A stretch of DNA of 64,000 nt from Gaiellasilicea sp963850995 (GCA_963850995.1 CAWKNQ010000003.1:19373-83372), one strand, 5' to 3'; positions 1 through 8,408 are shown, numbered from the stretch's first letter. Notes: a model not told the origin generated them from the letters alone. A program made the numbers and translations.

Positions 1-502
1 GCTCCTTCGCCTTCTGCTCGAGGTCGAAGATCAGCCAGCTCGACGACGCGTGCGCGTAGAGCGTTCCGTCCTCACCCTCCAGCCTCGCCTCCGCGGTCGC
101 GACGCGCGAGCCGGGATGGACGACGGTTCCCTCGGCGCGCAGGATCCCCGAGCCCAGCGTGACCGGGCGCACGAAGCTCGACTTCAGCTCGATCGTGACC
201 GGCGCGATGCCCGCATCGAGCTTCGAGTGGACGGCGCAGCCCATCACGGTGTCGAGCACGGTCGTGAGGATCCCGCCGTGCACGGCGCCGAGCGCGTTGT
301 AGTGCTCCTCGCGCGGCTCGTAGGCGAAGACCACGCGGCCGGGCATGACGAAGCGCGGCGCGAAGCCGACGAGCTCGGCGGCCGGCGGCGCCGGAATCAG
401 GCCGGAGGAGATGCGGTGGAGGATCTCGAGTCCCGTCAGGCCGTCGGACATGGCGGCGGCTTCGGACGGATCGTGCCAGGTGATGGTTCGCGTGCGGGTC
501 AT
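1..502 (-). CDS. PaaI-like hotdog-fold thioesterase (C-terminus off window)
   Basis: Probable acyl-CoA thioesterase. The protein reads from an ATG at 502 leftwards with no stop before the window edge, giving at least 167 residues. The hotdog signature is clear: a YNALGAVHGG segment followed by LDTVMGCAVH, which supplies the family's HGG-x-D arrangement, then a long beta region ending in SSSWLIF. It is a paralogue of the thioesterase at 3038-3511, with the same motif order and similar spacing. It is divergent from the HxlR regulator at 558 and shares a 55-bp intergenic region with it, so control by that regulator is plausible. The substrate cannot be told from sequence. Confidence 0.85.
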   Translation of the reverse strand, partial: MTRTRTITWHDPSEAAAMSDGLTGLEILHRISSGLIPAPPAAELVGFAPRFVMPGRVVFAYEPREEHYNALGAVHGGILTTVLDTVMGCAVHSKLDAGIAPVTIELKSSFVRPVTLGSGILRAEGTVVHPGSRVATAEARLEGEDGTLYAHASSSWLIFDLEQKAKE

Positions 503-563
503 CGCCCTCTCCTGTCCGTTGCGTTTCGCTACTGACTCTAGACGAGTGGGTTGCAAAATGCAA
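503..563. promoter_or_regulatory. Divergent promoter region with palindrome over the HxlR start
   Basis: The short gap between the divergent thioesterase and HxlR genes holds two inverted repeats: ACTC-N5-GAGT at 535-547 and TTGCA-AAA-TGCAA at 551-563. The second overlaps the ATG at 558, where a bound regulator could block transcription or translation. HxlR regulators often bind palindromes next to their own gene, so this is a candidate operator. No convincing -35/-10 pair was assigned. Confidence 0.4.
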
Positions 564-1032
564 CTATGCCCTCGATGCAGGGAGTACGACTGGACGCGCG
601 ACAACTGCGCCGTGGGGAACACGCTGGCCGTCATCGGCGAGCGCTGGACGTCTGCTCGTGCTGCGCGAGGCGTTCCTCGGCGTGCGCCGCTTCGAGCAGA
701 TTCAGCGGAACACGGGGATCGCGCGGAACATCCTCAGCGACCGACTGAACACGCTCGTCCTGCAGGGAATCCTCAGGAAGGAGCGCTACCAGGAGCGGCC
801 GGAGCGCTTCGAGTACCGCTTGACGGACAGGGGCCTCGACCTCTATCCCGTCCTCCTGACGATCATGGACTGGGGAGCGAAGCACAGCGGCGGGAGCGCG
901 ATGGTCCTGACGCACAAGAGCTGCGGCGCGGCGATGATGCCTCGTCTCGCGTGCCCCGAGTGCGGTGAGCCGGTGGCTGCGCGCGACATGCGCGCCGTGC
1001 GCGACGAGGCGCCGGTGCGCGAGAGCGCGTAG
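558..1032 (+). CDS. HxlR-family winged-helix regulator, one frameshift
   Basis: Transcription factor of the HxlR (MarR-related) family. Residues 1-31 start MQLCPRCREYDW and end VIGERWT. The continuation LVLREAFLGVRRFEQIQ, with the recognition helix region ARNILSDRLNTLVLQGIL, lies one frame over. An extra T at 651 would account for the shift; removing it restores GERWT-LLVLREAF, the expected family sequence. The C-terminus carries a small Cys pattern (SCGAAMMPRLACPECG) that looks like a zinc ribbon. The cupin gene starts 1 nt after the stop. The frameshift is more likely a consensus error than decay, since both halves are well conserved. Confidence 0.8.
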
Positions 1033-1033
1033 C

Positions 1034-1378
1034 GTGCAGACGCTCAGCTTCGGGCGCGGCGACGGGTGGCGCGTGGATGCCTACAGCAGTGATTTCACGC
1101 TCAGTCCCCTGACCGCACCGGACGGCACAGTCAAGGCGGCGTGCTTCCACGTCCCGGCCGGCGGGGTGATCGGATTCCACGAGGCGACCGTCCCACAGCT
1201 CTACTGCGTCGTCGCGGGCTCAGGCTGGGTCACCGGGCCGGATCGCAGGCGCGTCGGGATCGGTCCGCTCGAGGCCGCGTTCTGGGAGGCGGGCGAAGAG
1301 CACGAGTCCGGGAGTGAGGACGGGATGACCGTGATCGTGCTCGAGGGCGACGTCGCGCCCTACCTGCCGACCGCGTAG
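1034..1378 (+). CDS. Small cupin-domain protein
   Basis: Single-domain cupin of 114 residues, using a GTG start that begins one base after the HxlR stop (co-transcribed). The core HVPAGGVIGFHEATVPQLYCVVAGSG is a cupin motif 1 variant with the G(X)5HXH-like spacing partly degenerate. Motif 2 follows around EAAFWEAGEEHES, where H and E could bind a metal. Such proteins bind small ligands or metals and are often paired with regulators. Its 3' end overlaps the convergent gamma-glutamyltranspeptidase gene by 19 bp. The ligand is unknown. Confidence 0.75.
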   Translation: MQTLSFGRGDGWRVDAYSSDFTLSPLTAPDGTVKAACFHVPAGGVIGFHEATVPQLYCVVAGSGWVTGPDRRRVGIGPLEAAFWEAGEEHESGSEDGMTVIVLEGDVAPYLPTA

Positions 1379-3033
1379 CCCTGCATGCCGCGCGGGTTCG
1401 CACCCGCCTTGAGCAGGCCGTCGGACTCGCGCGCGACGGCGGTGACGCGGCCGAGCGTCCAGGGACCCGAAACCTCGACGTCGTGTCCGCGCCGGCGCAG
1501 GTCGTCGACGACCTCGTCGCCGAACCGCTCCTCGACGGTGACCGAACGGCGTGCGAAGCCGCGCGGATAGAACGACGAGATCAGGTGGTCGGTATGGAAC
1601 TCGGGCGCGTCGATCGCCTCCTGCAGGTCGAGGCCGAGGTCGACGTGGCGGACGAAGGCGTGCAACGCCCACTGCTCCTGCTGGTCCCCGCCGGGCGTGC
1701 CCCAGGCGAGGTACGGCTCGCCGTCTCGGAGCGCGAGGCCCGGGGAGAGCGTCGTCCGCGGCCGGGCGCCCGGGCGGAGCGAGGACGGCAGGCCCTCCTC
1801 GAGCCAGAACATCTGCGCGCGCGTGCCGAGCGGCCAGCCAAGTGACGGGATCACCGGTGAGCTCTGCAGCCAGCCGCCGCTCGGTGTGGCCGAGACCATG
1901 TTGCCCCAGCGGTCAACGACATCGAGGTGGACGGTGTCGCCTCGGGTCGGCTCGCCCGCTCCCGGCGTGACGGCGGCGCCGACGACGGTGGGCAGCTGTC
2001 CGAGCCCCGGCCGGTAGTCGTCCGACGCGTCTTCCGTCACGAGCGCCCGTCTCTCGGCGTTGTACTCGCGCGAGAGCAACGTCTCGAGCGGCACCTCGGC
2101 ATCGCCGTACAGCGCGTCGCGGTCGGCGTGGGCCAGCTTTGCGCACTCGGTGACGAGGTGGACGAGCTCGGCGGGCGACAGCTCGGCCAGGTCGAAGCCC
2201 TCGAGCAACGCAAGCTGCTGCAGGCCCACCGGCCCCGCGCCCCACGGGAGCGTCTTGCAGACGGTGAGCCCGCGGTACTCGAGCTGCGCGACCGGCTCGA
2301 GGGAGGCGCGCCACCGGGCGAGGTCGGCGCCGGTGAGTAGGCCGCCCTCGGCGGCGACGAAGCGGTCGATCTCCTCGGCGACGAACCCCTCGTACCAGGC
2401 GCGCCGGGCCTTCTCGATCTCCTCCTCGCGCGAGCCCCCACGGGCCTCGTCGAGGATGCGCCTGTAGGTGGCGGCGAGGGCCTGGTTGCGGAAGAGCGAC
2501 CCGACCGCGGGTGCCGGCAGGTAGAGGTCGGCGGATCCGGGCCACTCCCCGAGCAGCTCCTCGGTCCGATCGATCGTGGCGCGGATCCCGGCTACCACCG
2601 GGTAGCCGTGCTCTGCGTAGCCGATCGCGAACGAGAGCACGTCCTCCAGCCTGAGCGTGCCGAACTGCTCGAGCAGGAGCAACCAGCCGCCGAACGCTCC
2701 CGGCACGCAGGCCGCGAGGACGCCCGTCCCTGGGACGAGGTCGTGCCCGCGCTCTCGGTAGCGCTCGATCGTCGCGTCCGCCGGAGCCACGCCCTGACCG
2801 CAGAGCGCGACCGGCTCGCCGTGCGAAGTGGGCCAGAGCAGCGCCGGCACCTCACCTCCTGGTCCATTCAGATGCGGCTCGACCACCTGGAGCGTGAACC
2901 CCGTGGCGACGGCGGCGTCGAAGGCGTTGCCGCCGCGCTCGAGCACCGACATGCCTGCCGCGGACGCGAGCCAGTGCGTCGAGGCGACCATGCCGAACGT
3001 GCCGCGGAGCTCGGGCCGTGTCGTGAAGCTCAC
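1360..3033 (-). CDS. Gamma-glutamyltranspeptidase family protein
   Basis: Ntn-hydrolase of the gamma-glutamyltransferase/cephalosporin acylase family, 557 residues. The N-terminal part has the family ERGGNAFDAAVATGFTLQVVEPH block. The maturation/nucleophile Thr is T367 in GDTVHLDVVD, and GWLQSS and PRTTLSPGLAL lie in the small subunit. It should self-cleave before T367 and hydrolyse or transfer gamma-glutamyl groups. No signal peptide is evident, so it may act in the cytoplasm. A thioesterase gene ends 4 nt upstream on the same strand, suggesting co-transcription. The exact substrate is unknown; actinobacterial members include non-glutathione enzymes. Confidence 0.92.
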   Translation of the reverse strand: MSFTTRPELRGTFGMVASTHWLASAAGMSVLERGGNAFDAAVATGFTLQVVEPHLNGPGGEVPALLWPTSHGEPVALCGQGVAPADATIERYRERGHDLVPGTGVLAACVPGAFGGWLLLLEQFGTLRLEDVLSFAIGYAEHGYPVVAGIRATIDRTEELLGEWPGSADLYLPAPAVGSLFRNQALAATYRRILDEARGGSREEEIEKARRAWYEGFVAEEIDRFVAAEGGLLTGADLARWRASLEPVAQLEYRGLTVCKTLPWGAGPVGLQQLALLEGFDLAELSPAELVHLVTECAKLAHADRDALYGDAEVPLETLLSREYNAERRALVTEDASDDYRPGLGQLPTVVGAAVTPGAGEPTRGDTVHLDVVDRWGNMVSATPSGGWLQSSPVIPSLGWPLGTRAQMFWLEEGLPSSLRPGARPRTTLSPGLALRDGEPYLAWGTPGGDQQEQWALHAFVRHVDLGLDLQEAIDAPEFHTDHLISSFYPRGFARRSVTVEERFGDEVVDDLRRRGHDVEVSGPWTLGRVTAVARESDGLLKAGANPRGMQGYAVGR

Positions 3034-3037
3034 GACG

Positions 3038-3511
3038 TCACTGGAAGATGAGGCAGGTCGTCGTGCCGTGGGCGAGCAGCTTGCCGGCGCCGTCGGTGAC
3101 CTTCCCCTCCGCAGTCGCCACTCGAGAGCCCTTGTGGATCACGACGCCTTCGCAGCGGATCAGACCCGTGTCGGCGGTGATCGGGCGGACGAAGTTCGTC
3201 TTCACCTCGAGCGTCGTGTAGCGATCGCCTTCCGCGAGGGTCGTGTGCACCGCGCAGCCCATCGCCGAGTCGAGGAGCGTCAGCGCGATACCACCGTGGA
3301 CGGAGCCAATCGGGTTGTAGTGCTGCGGGCCCGGCTCCATCTCGAAGACGGCGCGTCCCGGTTCTGCCGAGACGCCGCGAAAGCCCATCAGCTGCATGAT
3401 CGGCGCCGGCGGCAGCTCGCCGTTGAAGATCGCCTGGACGTACTCCATCCCCGAGAGCCGCAGCCCGCGTTCCGCGACCTCACGCGGGTCTAGGGCGTCG
3501 ACGCCGACCAT
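3038..3511 (-). CDS. PaaI-like hotdog-fold thioesterase
   Basis: Probable acyl-CoA thioesterase of 157 residues. The family motif is HYNPIGSVHGGIALTLLDSA followed by MGCAVHTTL, and the protein ends in THGTTTCLIF-like beta strands typical of the PaaI group. It resembles the partial protein at 1-502 closely enough to be a recent paralogue. It is first in a two-gene operon with the gamma-glutamyltranspeptidase (gap 4 nt). The start at 3511 is an ATG reading MVGVDALDP. The acyl substrate is unknown. Confidence 0.88.
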   Translation of the reverse strand: MVGVDALDPREVAERGLRLSGMEYVQAIFNGELPPAPIMQLMGFRGVSAEPGRAVFEMEPGPQHYNPIGSVHGGIALTLLDSAMGCAVHTTLAEGDRYTTLEVKTNFVRPITADTGLIRCEGVVIHKGSRVATAEGKVTDGAGKLLAHGTTTCLIFQ

Positions 3512-3577
3512 GCCGTGACCCTAGCGAGAAGTCGTTGCGCAATCGGCACACATCCGTGGCGAAGGCGGAGGCGGTGC

Positions 3578-3835
3578 ATGGGTACACATGTGGTGATGGC
3601 TCAACGGTTTCACGTTCTGCTCACAACGAGGCAGCACGCCCTCCTCAACGAGGAGGCCGATCGCACGGGTCTCTCGATCGGCGAACTGATCCGACGCGCA
3701 GTCGATGCCGCGTACAGGCCGCATCTGCGGCCAACGGTTCGCGGCGTCGAGCTGAGCGTCGGCCTCTGGCGACGGCCGGACGCGGCCGTGGCCGGACGGC
3801 GAGGCGGCCGCACGCTGGACGCGCCCGAGGTCTAG
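3578..3835 (+). CDS. Small ribbon-helix-helix-like protein
   Basis: Predicted DNA-binding protein of 85 residues. The segment AQRFHVLLTTRQHALLNEEA, then GLSIGELIRRAVDAAY, fits the beta strand plus two helices of CopG/Arc-type RHH proteins, common in antitoxins and small repressors. The start at 3578 is chosen because GGAGG lies 6 nt upstream; a second ATG at 3596 is possible. The start region contains the palindrome CACATGTG (3584-3591), a possible autoregulatory site. No toxin-like partner is adjacent: the next gene is the convergent clpX, whose stop abuts this one. Confidence 0.6.
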   Translation: MGTHVVMAQRFHVLLTTRQHALLNEEADRTGLSIGELIRRAVDAAYRPHLRPTVRGVELSVGLWRRPDAAVAGRRGGRTLDAPEV

Positions 3836-5110
3836 CTAGGCGGACTCTTCGGCGAAGGCAGGCGCCTCGTCGATGCCGTCCGCGCTCGTGACCAGCGTCG
3901 GCTTCAGGCCCTTCGAGATCGTCTCCTTCGTGATCACGCACTTGGAGACGTCCTTGCGAGACGGCAGCTCGAACATGACGTCGAGGAGCGCGTTCTCGAT
4001 GATCGAGCGGAGGCCGCGGGCACCGGTCTCGCGGGCGAGCGCCTTGTCGGCGATCTCCCAGAGCGCGTCGTCGCGGAACTCGAGCTCGATCGAGTCATAG
4101 CCGAAGAAGCGCTGGTACTGGCGTGTGAGCGCGTTCTTCGGCTCGGTCAGGATCTGGACGAGATCCTCGCGCCGCAGCTGGTGGACAGCGGAGATGACCG
4201 GCAGGCGGCCGATGAACTCGGGGATCAGCCCGAAGCTGAGCAGGTCCTCCGGCATCACGTCGGAGAGCAGCTCGGCGCTCTCCTCGGAGTGGCGGGAGCG
4301 CACGTCGGCCCCGAACCCGACCGAGTTCTTGCCGATCCGCCGGCCGATGATCTTGTCGAGCCCCGCGAAGGCGCCGCCGCAGATGAAGAGGATGTTCGTC
4401 GTGTCGATCGAGAGGAACTCCTGGTGCGGGTGCTTGCGCCCACCCTGTGGCGGCACTGAGGCCACCGTTCCCTCGAGGATCTTGAGGAGCGCCTGCTGCA
4501 CGCCCTCGCCGGAGACGTCGCGCGTGATCGACGGGTTGTCGGCCTTGCGGGCGATCTTGTCGACCTCGTCGATGTAGATGATCCCGGTCTCGGCCTTCTT
4601 GATGTCGAAGTCGGCGGCCTGGATCAGCTTCAGGAGGATGTTCTCGACGTCTTCGCCGACGTAGCCGGCCTCGGTCAGCGCGGTCGCGTCTGCGATCGCG
4701 AACGGCACGTTCAGGATCCGCGCCAGCGTCTGCGCCAGCAGCGTCTTGCCGCACCCGGTCGGCCCGAGCAGGAGGATGTTCGACTTCTGCAGCTCGACGT
4801 CGCCGTCCTCCTGCCCCATCCGCACGCGCTTGTAGTGGTTGTAGACCGCGACTGCGAGCGTCCGCTTCGCTTCTTCCTGCGAGACGACGTAGTCGTTGAG
4901 CACGGAATAGATGTCGAGCGGACGCGGCAGGTTGTCGAGGTCGAGCTGGGTCGGGGTCGTCAGCTCCTCGTCGATGATCTCGTTGCAGAGATCGATGCAC
5001 TCGTCGCAGATGTAGACACCCGGGCCGGCGATCAGCTTCTTGACTTGGCGCTGGCTCTTGCCGCAGAAGCTACAGAGGAGTTGCTCGTTGCCTTCGGATG
5101 CGCGGGCCAT
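3836..5110 (-). CDS. clpX: ATP-dependent Clp protease ATP-binding subunit ClpX
   Basis: Hexameric AAA+ unfoldase that recognises, unfolds and feeds substrates to ClpP. It has 424 residues, the usual length. The N-terminal zinc-binding domain has C13, C16, C35 and C38. Walker A is GPTGCGKT at 116-123, Walker B is in the IIYIDEVDKIA segment, and the ClpP-docking IGF-type loop and C-terminal domain are present. It is the last gene of tig-clpP-clpX, 36 nt after clpP. Its stop is directly adjacent to that of the convergent RHH gene, with no obvious terminator between them. Confidence 0.98.
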   Translation of the reverse strand: MARASEGNEQLLCSFCGKSQRQVKKLIAGPGVYICDECIDLCNEIIDEELTTPTQLDLDNLPRPLDIYSVLNDYVVSQEEAKRTLAVAVYNHYKRVRMGQEDGDVELQKSNILLLGPTGCGKTLLAQTLARILNVPFAIADATALTEAGYVGEDVENILLKLIQAADFDIKKAETGIIYIDEVDKIARKADNPSITRDVSGEGVQQALLKILEGTVASVPPQGGRKHPHQEFLSIDTTNILFICGGAFAGLDKIIGRRIGKNSVGFGADVRSRHSEESAELLSDVMPEDLLSFGLIPEFIGRLPVISAVHQLRREDLVQILTEPKNALTRQYQRFFGYDSIELEFRDDALWEIADKALARETGARGLRSIIENALLDVMFELPSRKDVSKCVITKETISKGLKPTLVTSADGIDEAPAFAEESA

Positions 5111-5146
5111 GTCTCCTTGTACCTCGGATTCGCTTAAACAGCTAGG

Positions 5147-5731
5147 TCAGCGGTGCTCGATCACGCGGTCGATGATCCCGTATTCGTTCGCCTCTTGCGC
5201 TGTGAGGAAGTAGTCGCGCTCCATGTCCTTCGAAACCTTGTCGATGTCCTGCCCGCTGTGCTGACTGATGATCTCCTCGAGCCTTCGTTTGAGCGCGATC
5301 GTCTCGCGGGCAGCAATCTCGATGTCGGTCGCCTGTCCCTGGAAGCCTCCCGACACCTGGTGGATGAGGATCTTTGCGTTCGGCAGGGCCATCCGCTTCC
5401 CTGCTGCGCCGCCGCCGAGCAAGAGCGCGCCCATGCTCATCGCGATCCCGACGCAGATCGTCTGGATGTCGGGCTTGACGAACTGCATCGTGTCGTAGAT
5501 CGCGAGACCCGCGTAGACCGAGCCGCCCGGGGAGTTGATGTAGAGCGAGATGTCCTTGTCCGGATCCTCCGACTCGAGGTGCAGGAGCTGCGCCACGATC
5601 AGGTTCGCAATCTGGTCGTCGACCGGGGTGCCGAGGAAGATGATCCGCTCGTTGAGCAAGCGGGAGTAGATGTCGAAGGAGCGCTCGCCGCGCGACGTCT
5701 GCTCGATCACCATCGGGATCAACGGGCTCAT
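5147..5731 (-). CDS. clpP: ATP-dependent Clp protease proteolytic subunit ClpP
   Basis: Serine protease forming the tetradecameric ClpP barrel, 194 residues. The catalytic triad is visible as S99 (GIAMSMGALL), H124 (ILIHQVSGG) and D173 (ERDYFLTAQEA). It overlaps the end of tig by 4 nt (ATGA), indicating translational coupling, and is followed by clpX. Actinobacteria often have two clpP genes in tandem; only one copy is present here, so a second would have to be elsewhere. Confidence 0.98.
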   Translation of the reverse strand: MSPLIPMVIEQTSRGERSFDIYSRLLNERIIFLGTPVDDQIANLIVAQLLHLESEDPDKDISLYINSPGGSVYAGLAIYDTMQFVKPDIQTICVGIAMSMGALLLGGGAAGKRMALPNAKILIHQVSGGFQGQATDIEIAARETIALKRRLEEIISQHSGQDIDKVSKDMERDYFLTAQEANEYGIIDRVIEHR

Positions 5732-7080
5732 GCAGTCTCCTTGCTACCGGGGGTCCACAACTTCGTCTCGGTCTCGGGTGTTTCCTTGTCGGGGGTCCAG
5801 ATCGCCTCGCGCGCCTCTGCCTGCTCGATCGGAATGGGCTTCACCTCGGCGGCGAGGCGGTCGAGCGCGGCACGGAGACGCAGGTCCTCGCGGAGGTCCT
5901 CCTGGCGCCCGTGCTGCCAGAGATCCTCGATCACCTGCTCCGCATCGTCTCCCGAGGCCTCGGCCTGTTCGCGGACGAGCGTCTTGATCTCCTCGTCCGA
6001 GATGTCGATCGCGAGCTTGTCGGCGACTGCCTCGAGCGCGAGCTCGCGGGCGACGGACAGCGACGCCTCCAGCCCCATCGTGGCGGTCAGCTCCTCGGCC
6101 GTTCGGCCGGTCACCTGCAAGTAGGTGTCGAGACTGACCTGGCGTCGCTCGAGGGAGCGCACGAAACCGGTGAGGAGCTCACGCGTGCGCGACTCGACGA
6201 GCGGCCCGGCCGGGCTGACCTTCGACGCAGTCACCAGCGCATCGACCGCGTTGGCGCGGAAGACGCTCTCGATCTCCGCCTCGATCTGCTCGCGCAGTCG
6301 ACTCTCGATGTCGCCGCGCAGCTCGCCGATGGTGTCGAACTCGCTCGCGGACCGGGCGAGCTCGTCGTCGAGCTCGGGCAGCACCTTCCCCTTGATCTCC
6401 TTGACCTGGATCTCGACCGACGCGGTCGACTCGTCGGCGAGCTCGTACGTCACGCTCTTCGTCTCCCCGGTGGTCGAGCCGACGAGCGCAGCTTCGACCT
6501 CGTCCACGAGCCGGCCCGAGCCGAGCTCCACGACCGTGTCTCGCTGTGCCTCGCCGTCGGAGGAGACGATGTCGACGACCAGCGTGTCGCCCTCGCGCGC
6601 CGGGCGGTCGTCGGCCGGGACGAGCTCGGCGACGGAGTCGCGCAACGCCTCGAGCTCCTGCGCCACGAGCTCCTCGGGGACCTCCGCCTCGGGGCGGCCG
6701 ACCTCGAGCTCTCGCCAGTCGGCGACGGCGACCTTGGGCTGCACGGGCACCGTCGCCTGGAACCGCCAGGCGGAGCCGTCCTCGGTCGGGAGGTCGTACT
6801 CGTACTGCGGCTGCGCGACGGGACGGATGCGGGCGCGAGCCGCGGCGTTCCAGAACCAGCCGGAGATGTGGCTGTCGACAGCCTCCGCGTAGATCCGCTC
6901 CCGGCCGAGCCGCTGTACCAGCACCTGCGCGGGCACCTTGCCGGATCGGAAGCCGGGGATCTTGACTGAGGCTGCGAGGTCGGAGGTGGCGTGCTCGACG
7001 GCGTGGTGGACGTCGTGTGCGGGCACGTCCACCGTCAAGCGGACGGTGTCGCCGCCGAGCTCCTCCACCTGCGTCTCCAT
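5728..7080 (-). CDS. tig: Trigger factor, ribosome-associated chaperone
   Basis: Peptidyl-prolyl isomerase chaperone that binds ribosomal protein L23 near the exit tunnel, 450 residues. The N-terminal ribosome-binding domain contains the signature PGFRSGKVPAQVL (family GFRxGKxP). A FKBP-like PPIase domain is centred on the GDTLVVDIVSSDGE region, and a long helical C-terminal domain follows. The start METQVEELGG at 7080 is chosen; the open frame runs further upstream but only into sequence antisense to the phosphatase gene. First gene of the tig-clpP-clpX operon. Confidence 0.96.
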   Translation of the reverse strand: METQVEELGGDTVRLTVDVPAHDVHHAVEHATSDLAASVKIPGFRSGKVPAQVLVQRLGRERIYAEAVDSHISGWFWNAAARARIRPVAQPQYEYDLPTEDGSAWRFQATVPVQPKVAVADWRELEVGRPEAEVPEELVAQELEALRDSVAELVPADDRPAREGDTLVVDIVSSDGEAQRDTVVELGSGRLVDEVEAALVGSTTGETKSVTYELADESTASVEIQVKEIKGKVLPELDDELARSASEFDTIGELRGDIESRLREQIEAEIESVFRANAVDALVTASKVSPAGPLVESRTRELLTGFVRSLERRQVSLDTYLQVTGRTAEELTATMGLEASLSVARELALEAVADKLAIDISDEEIKTLVREQAEASGDDAEQVIEDLWQHGRQEDLREDLRLRAALDRLAAEVKPIPIEQAEAREAIWTPDKETPETETKLWTPGSKETA

Positions 7081-7088
7081 CAGGTCAT

Positions 7089-7493
7089 TCAAGCAGAGGG
7101 CGCGCGAGCCGAGTCGAGCTCGCGGACGAGGTTGGAGACGCGCTGCTCGATCTCGTCGCGGAGCTCGCGCACCCGCTCGAGCGACTTCCCCGCCGGGTCC
7201 TCGAGACCCCAGTCGACGTACGTCTTGCCCGGAAGCACCGGGCAGACGTCCCCGCAGCCCATGGTCACGACCACGTCCGCCCAGGCGGCGTCGGCCTCCG
7301 GCTCGAGCTGGCGCGGCACGCGACCAGCGAGGTCGTAGCCGATCTCGGCCATCGCCTCGACGACCTCCGGGTGGAGATGCGCCTCCGCCCGGCTCCCCGC
7401 GGAGCGGACGCTGTGCCCGCCGGCGCGCTCGAGGAAGGCCTGCGCCATCTGCGAGCGACCCGCATTGCCGATGCAGAGGAAGAGGACGTTCAC
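7089..7493 (-). CDS. ArsC-like arsenate reductase of the LMW-phosphatase fold
   Basis: Protein of 134 residues from a GTG start reading VNVLFLCIGNAGRS. The P-loop C-I-G-N-A-G-R-S is the LMW protein-tyrosine-phosphatase/ArsC active site. The following VTMGCGDVCPVLPGKTYVDW and the DPAGKS-LERVRELRDEI helix match actinobacterial arsenate reductases. In the P-loop the position that is Cys in thioredoxin-coupled enzymes is Ala, as in mycothiol-dependent arsenate transferases. It lies 8 nt upstream of tig on the same strand and is divergent from the histidine phosphatase. A tyrosine-phosphatase role cannot be excluded. Confidence 0.82.
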   Translation of the reverse strand: MNVLFLCIGNAGRSQMAQAFLERAGGHSVRSAGSRAEAHLHPEVVEAMAEIGYDLAGRVPRQLEPEADAAWADVVVTMGCGDVCPVLPGKTYVDWGLEDPAGKSLERVRELRDEIEQRVSNLVRELDSARAPSA

Positions 7494-7512
7494 GGCTGCG
7501 TAGGCTAGCCGC

Positions 7513-8100
7513 ATGCGCCTCTTCGTCCTCGTGCGGCACGGCCAGTCGGAGCTCAACGCGACGCGCCGGGTGAACGGCGACCCCGAGGTCCCGGTCGGGC
7601 TGACAGCGCAGGGCGAGGCCGAGGCGGGCGGGCTCGCGCTTCAGGTCGCGGGGCTCGAGCTCGACCTTTGCGTGCACACACGTTTCGGCCGAACGCGCGC
7701 GACGGCCAGGATTGCGGTCGAGGGCCGCAACGTGCCGATCGAGATCGAGCCACTGCTCGACGACATCGACGTCGGCGAGCTCGAGGGCAAGACGATCGAC
7801 GACTACCGAGCCTGGAAGATGCAGCACACGCGGGCGGATGCCTTTCCCGGCGGGGAGAGCCTCGACGACGCGGCGCGGCGCTATGCGGATGCCTTCGAGC
7901 GGCTGCTCGCCCGTCCGGAGCGCAGGATCCTCGTCGTCTGCCACGAGATCCCGGTCCGCTACGCGCTCAACGCGGCTGCAGGGTCGGTCACGCTCGACGG
8001 CCCGGCGCACGAGATCGGCAACTGCGTCCCGCACCTCTTCGACGAGGCGGGCCTCGCCCGCGCAACCGAACGCATTCGAGAACTCGCCGGCCCTAAATAG
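7513..8100 (+). CDS. Histidine phosphatase (phosphoglycerate-mutase-like) family protein
   Basis: Phosphatase of 195 residues with the branch-1 signature LVRHGQSELN near the N-terminus (the RHG His is the phospho-acceptor), an Arg region RFGRTRATA, and the second catalytic His in VVCHEIPVRYAL. The PGGESLDDAARRY segment is typical of this superfamily. The substrate could be a sugar phosphate or another small phosphoester. It diverges from arsC with only 19 nt between starts. A strong hairpin 50 nt after the stop probably terminates it. Confidence 0.88.
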   Translation: MRLFVLVRHGQSELNATRRVNGDPEVPVGLTAQGEAEAGGLALQVAGLELDLCVHTRFGRTRATARIAVEGRNVPIEIEPLLDDIDVGELEGKTIDDYRAWKMQHTRADAFPGGESLDDAARRYADAFERLLARPERRILVVCHEIPVRYALNAAAGSVTLDGPAHEIGNCVPHLFDEAGLARATERIRELAGPK

Positions 8101-8150
8101 CGTTGACCCGCACATGAGGCCGCGAAGCAGCCTCCTTCAGGGATCTGCGC

Positions 8151-8182
8151 GACGTCTGATCCGCTCCCGCGGATCAGACGTC
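8151..8182. terminator. Hairpin between the phosphatase gene and tRNA-His
   Basis: A perfect 14-bp stem, GACGTCTGATCCGC / GCGGATCAGACGTC, encloses the loop TCCC. It sits between two convergent transcription units (histidine phosphatase on plus, tRNA-His on minus) and probably serves both. On the plus strand an A-rich stretch rather than a U-run follows, so it is not a textbook intrinsic terminator. Confidence 0.6.
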
Positions 8183-8198
8183 ATGCGACGAAAAACCA

Positions 8199-8272
8199 GG
8201 TGGCGAACGGGACTCGAACCCGCGACCACCGGGACCACAACCCGGGGCTCTACCAACTGAGCTACCGCCACC
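8199..8272 (-). tRNA. tRNA-His (GTG)
   Basis: Full cloverleaf on the minus strand. The anticodon stem CCGGG/CCCGG encloses loop TTGTGGT, so the anticodon is GTG. The T arm holds GGTTCGAGTCC. The acceptor stem carries the extra 5' G(-1) opposite C73, the identity element of tRNA-His. The 3' CCA is not encoded. Confidence 0.97.
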
Positions 8273-8320
8273 GCGCCCGGACAGGATAGCGGGAGCCGTG
8301 GGGCATACTGGCTCGCGACC

Positions 8321-8392
8321 GGCCCCGTAGCTCAGTGGATAGAGCGGCAGGCTTCGAACCTGCGTGCGGAGGTTCAATTCCTCCCGGGGCCA
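8321..8392 (+). tRNA. tRNA-Arg (TCG)
   Basis: Cloverleaf with acceptor GGCCCCG/CGGGGCC, D arm GCTC-AGTGGATA-GAGC, anticodon stem GCAGG/CCTGC around loop CTTCGAA (anticodon TCG), T arm GGAGG-TTCAATT-CCTCC and discriminator A. CCA is not encoded. Anticodon UCG for Arg is uncommon in bacteria, which mostly use ACG (inosine) plus CCG for the CGN box. Confidence 0.93.
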
Positions 8393-8408
8393 TCGTAGAC
8401 TCGACGGA

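Noticed and set aside
7081..8115. A 795-residue trigger-factor frame extending upstream
   Set aside because: The extra part is antisense to the ArsC and histidine phosphatase genes and is an artefact of high GC.
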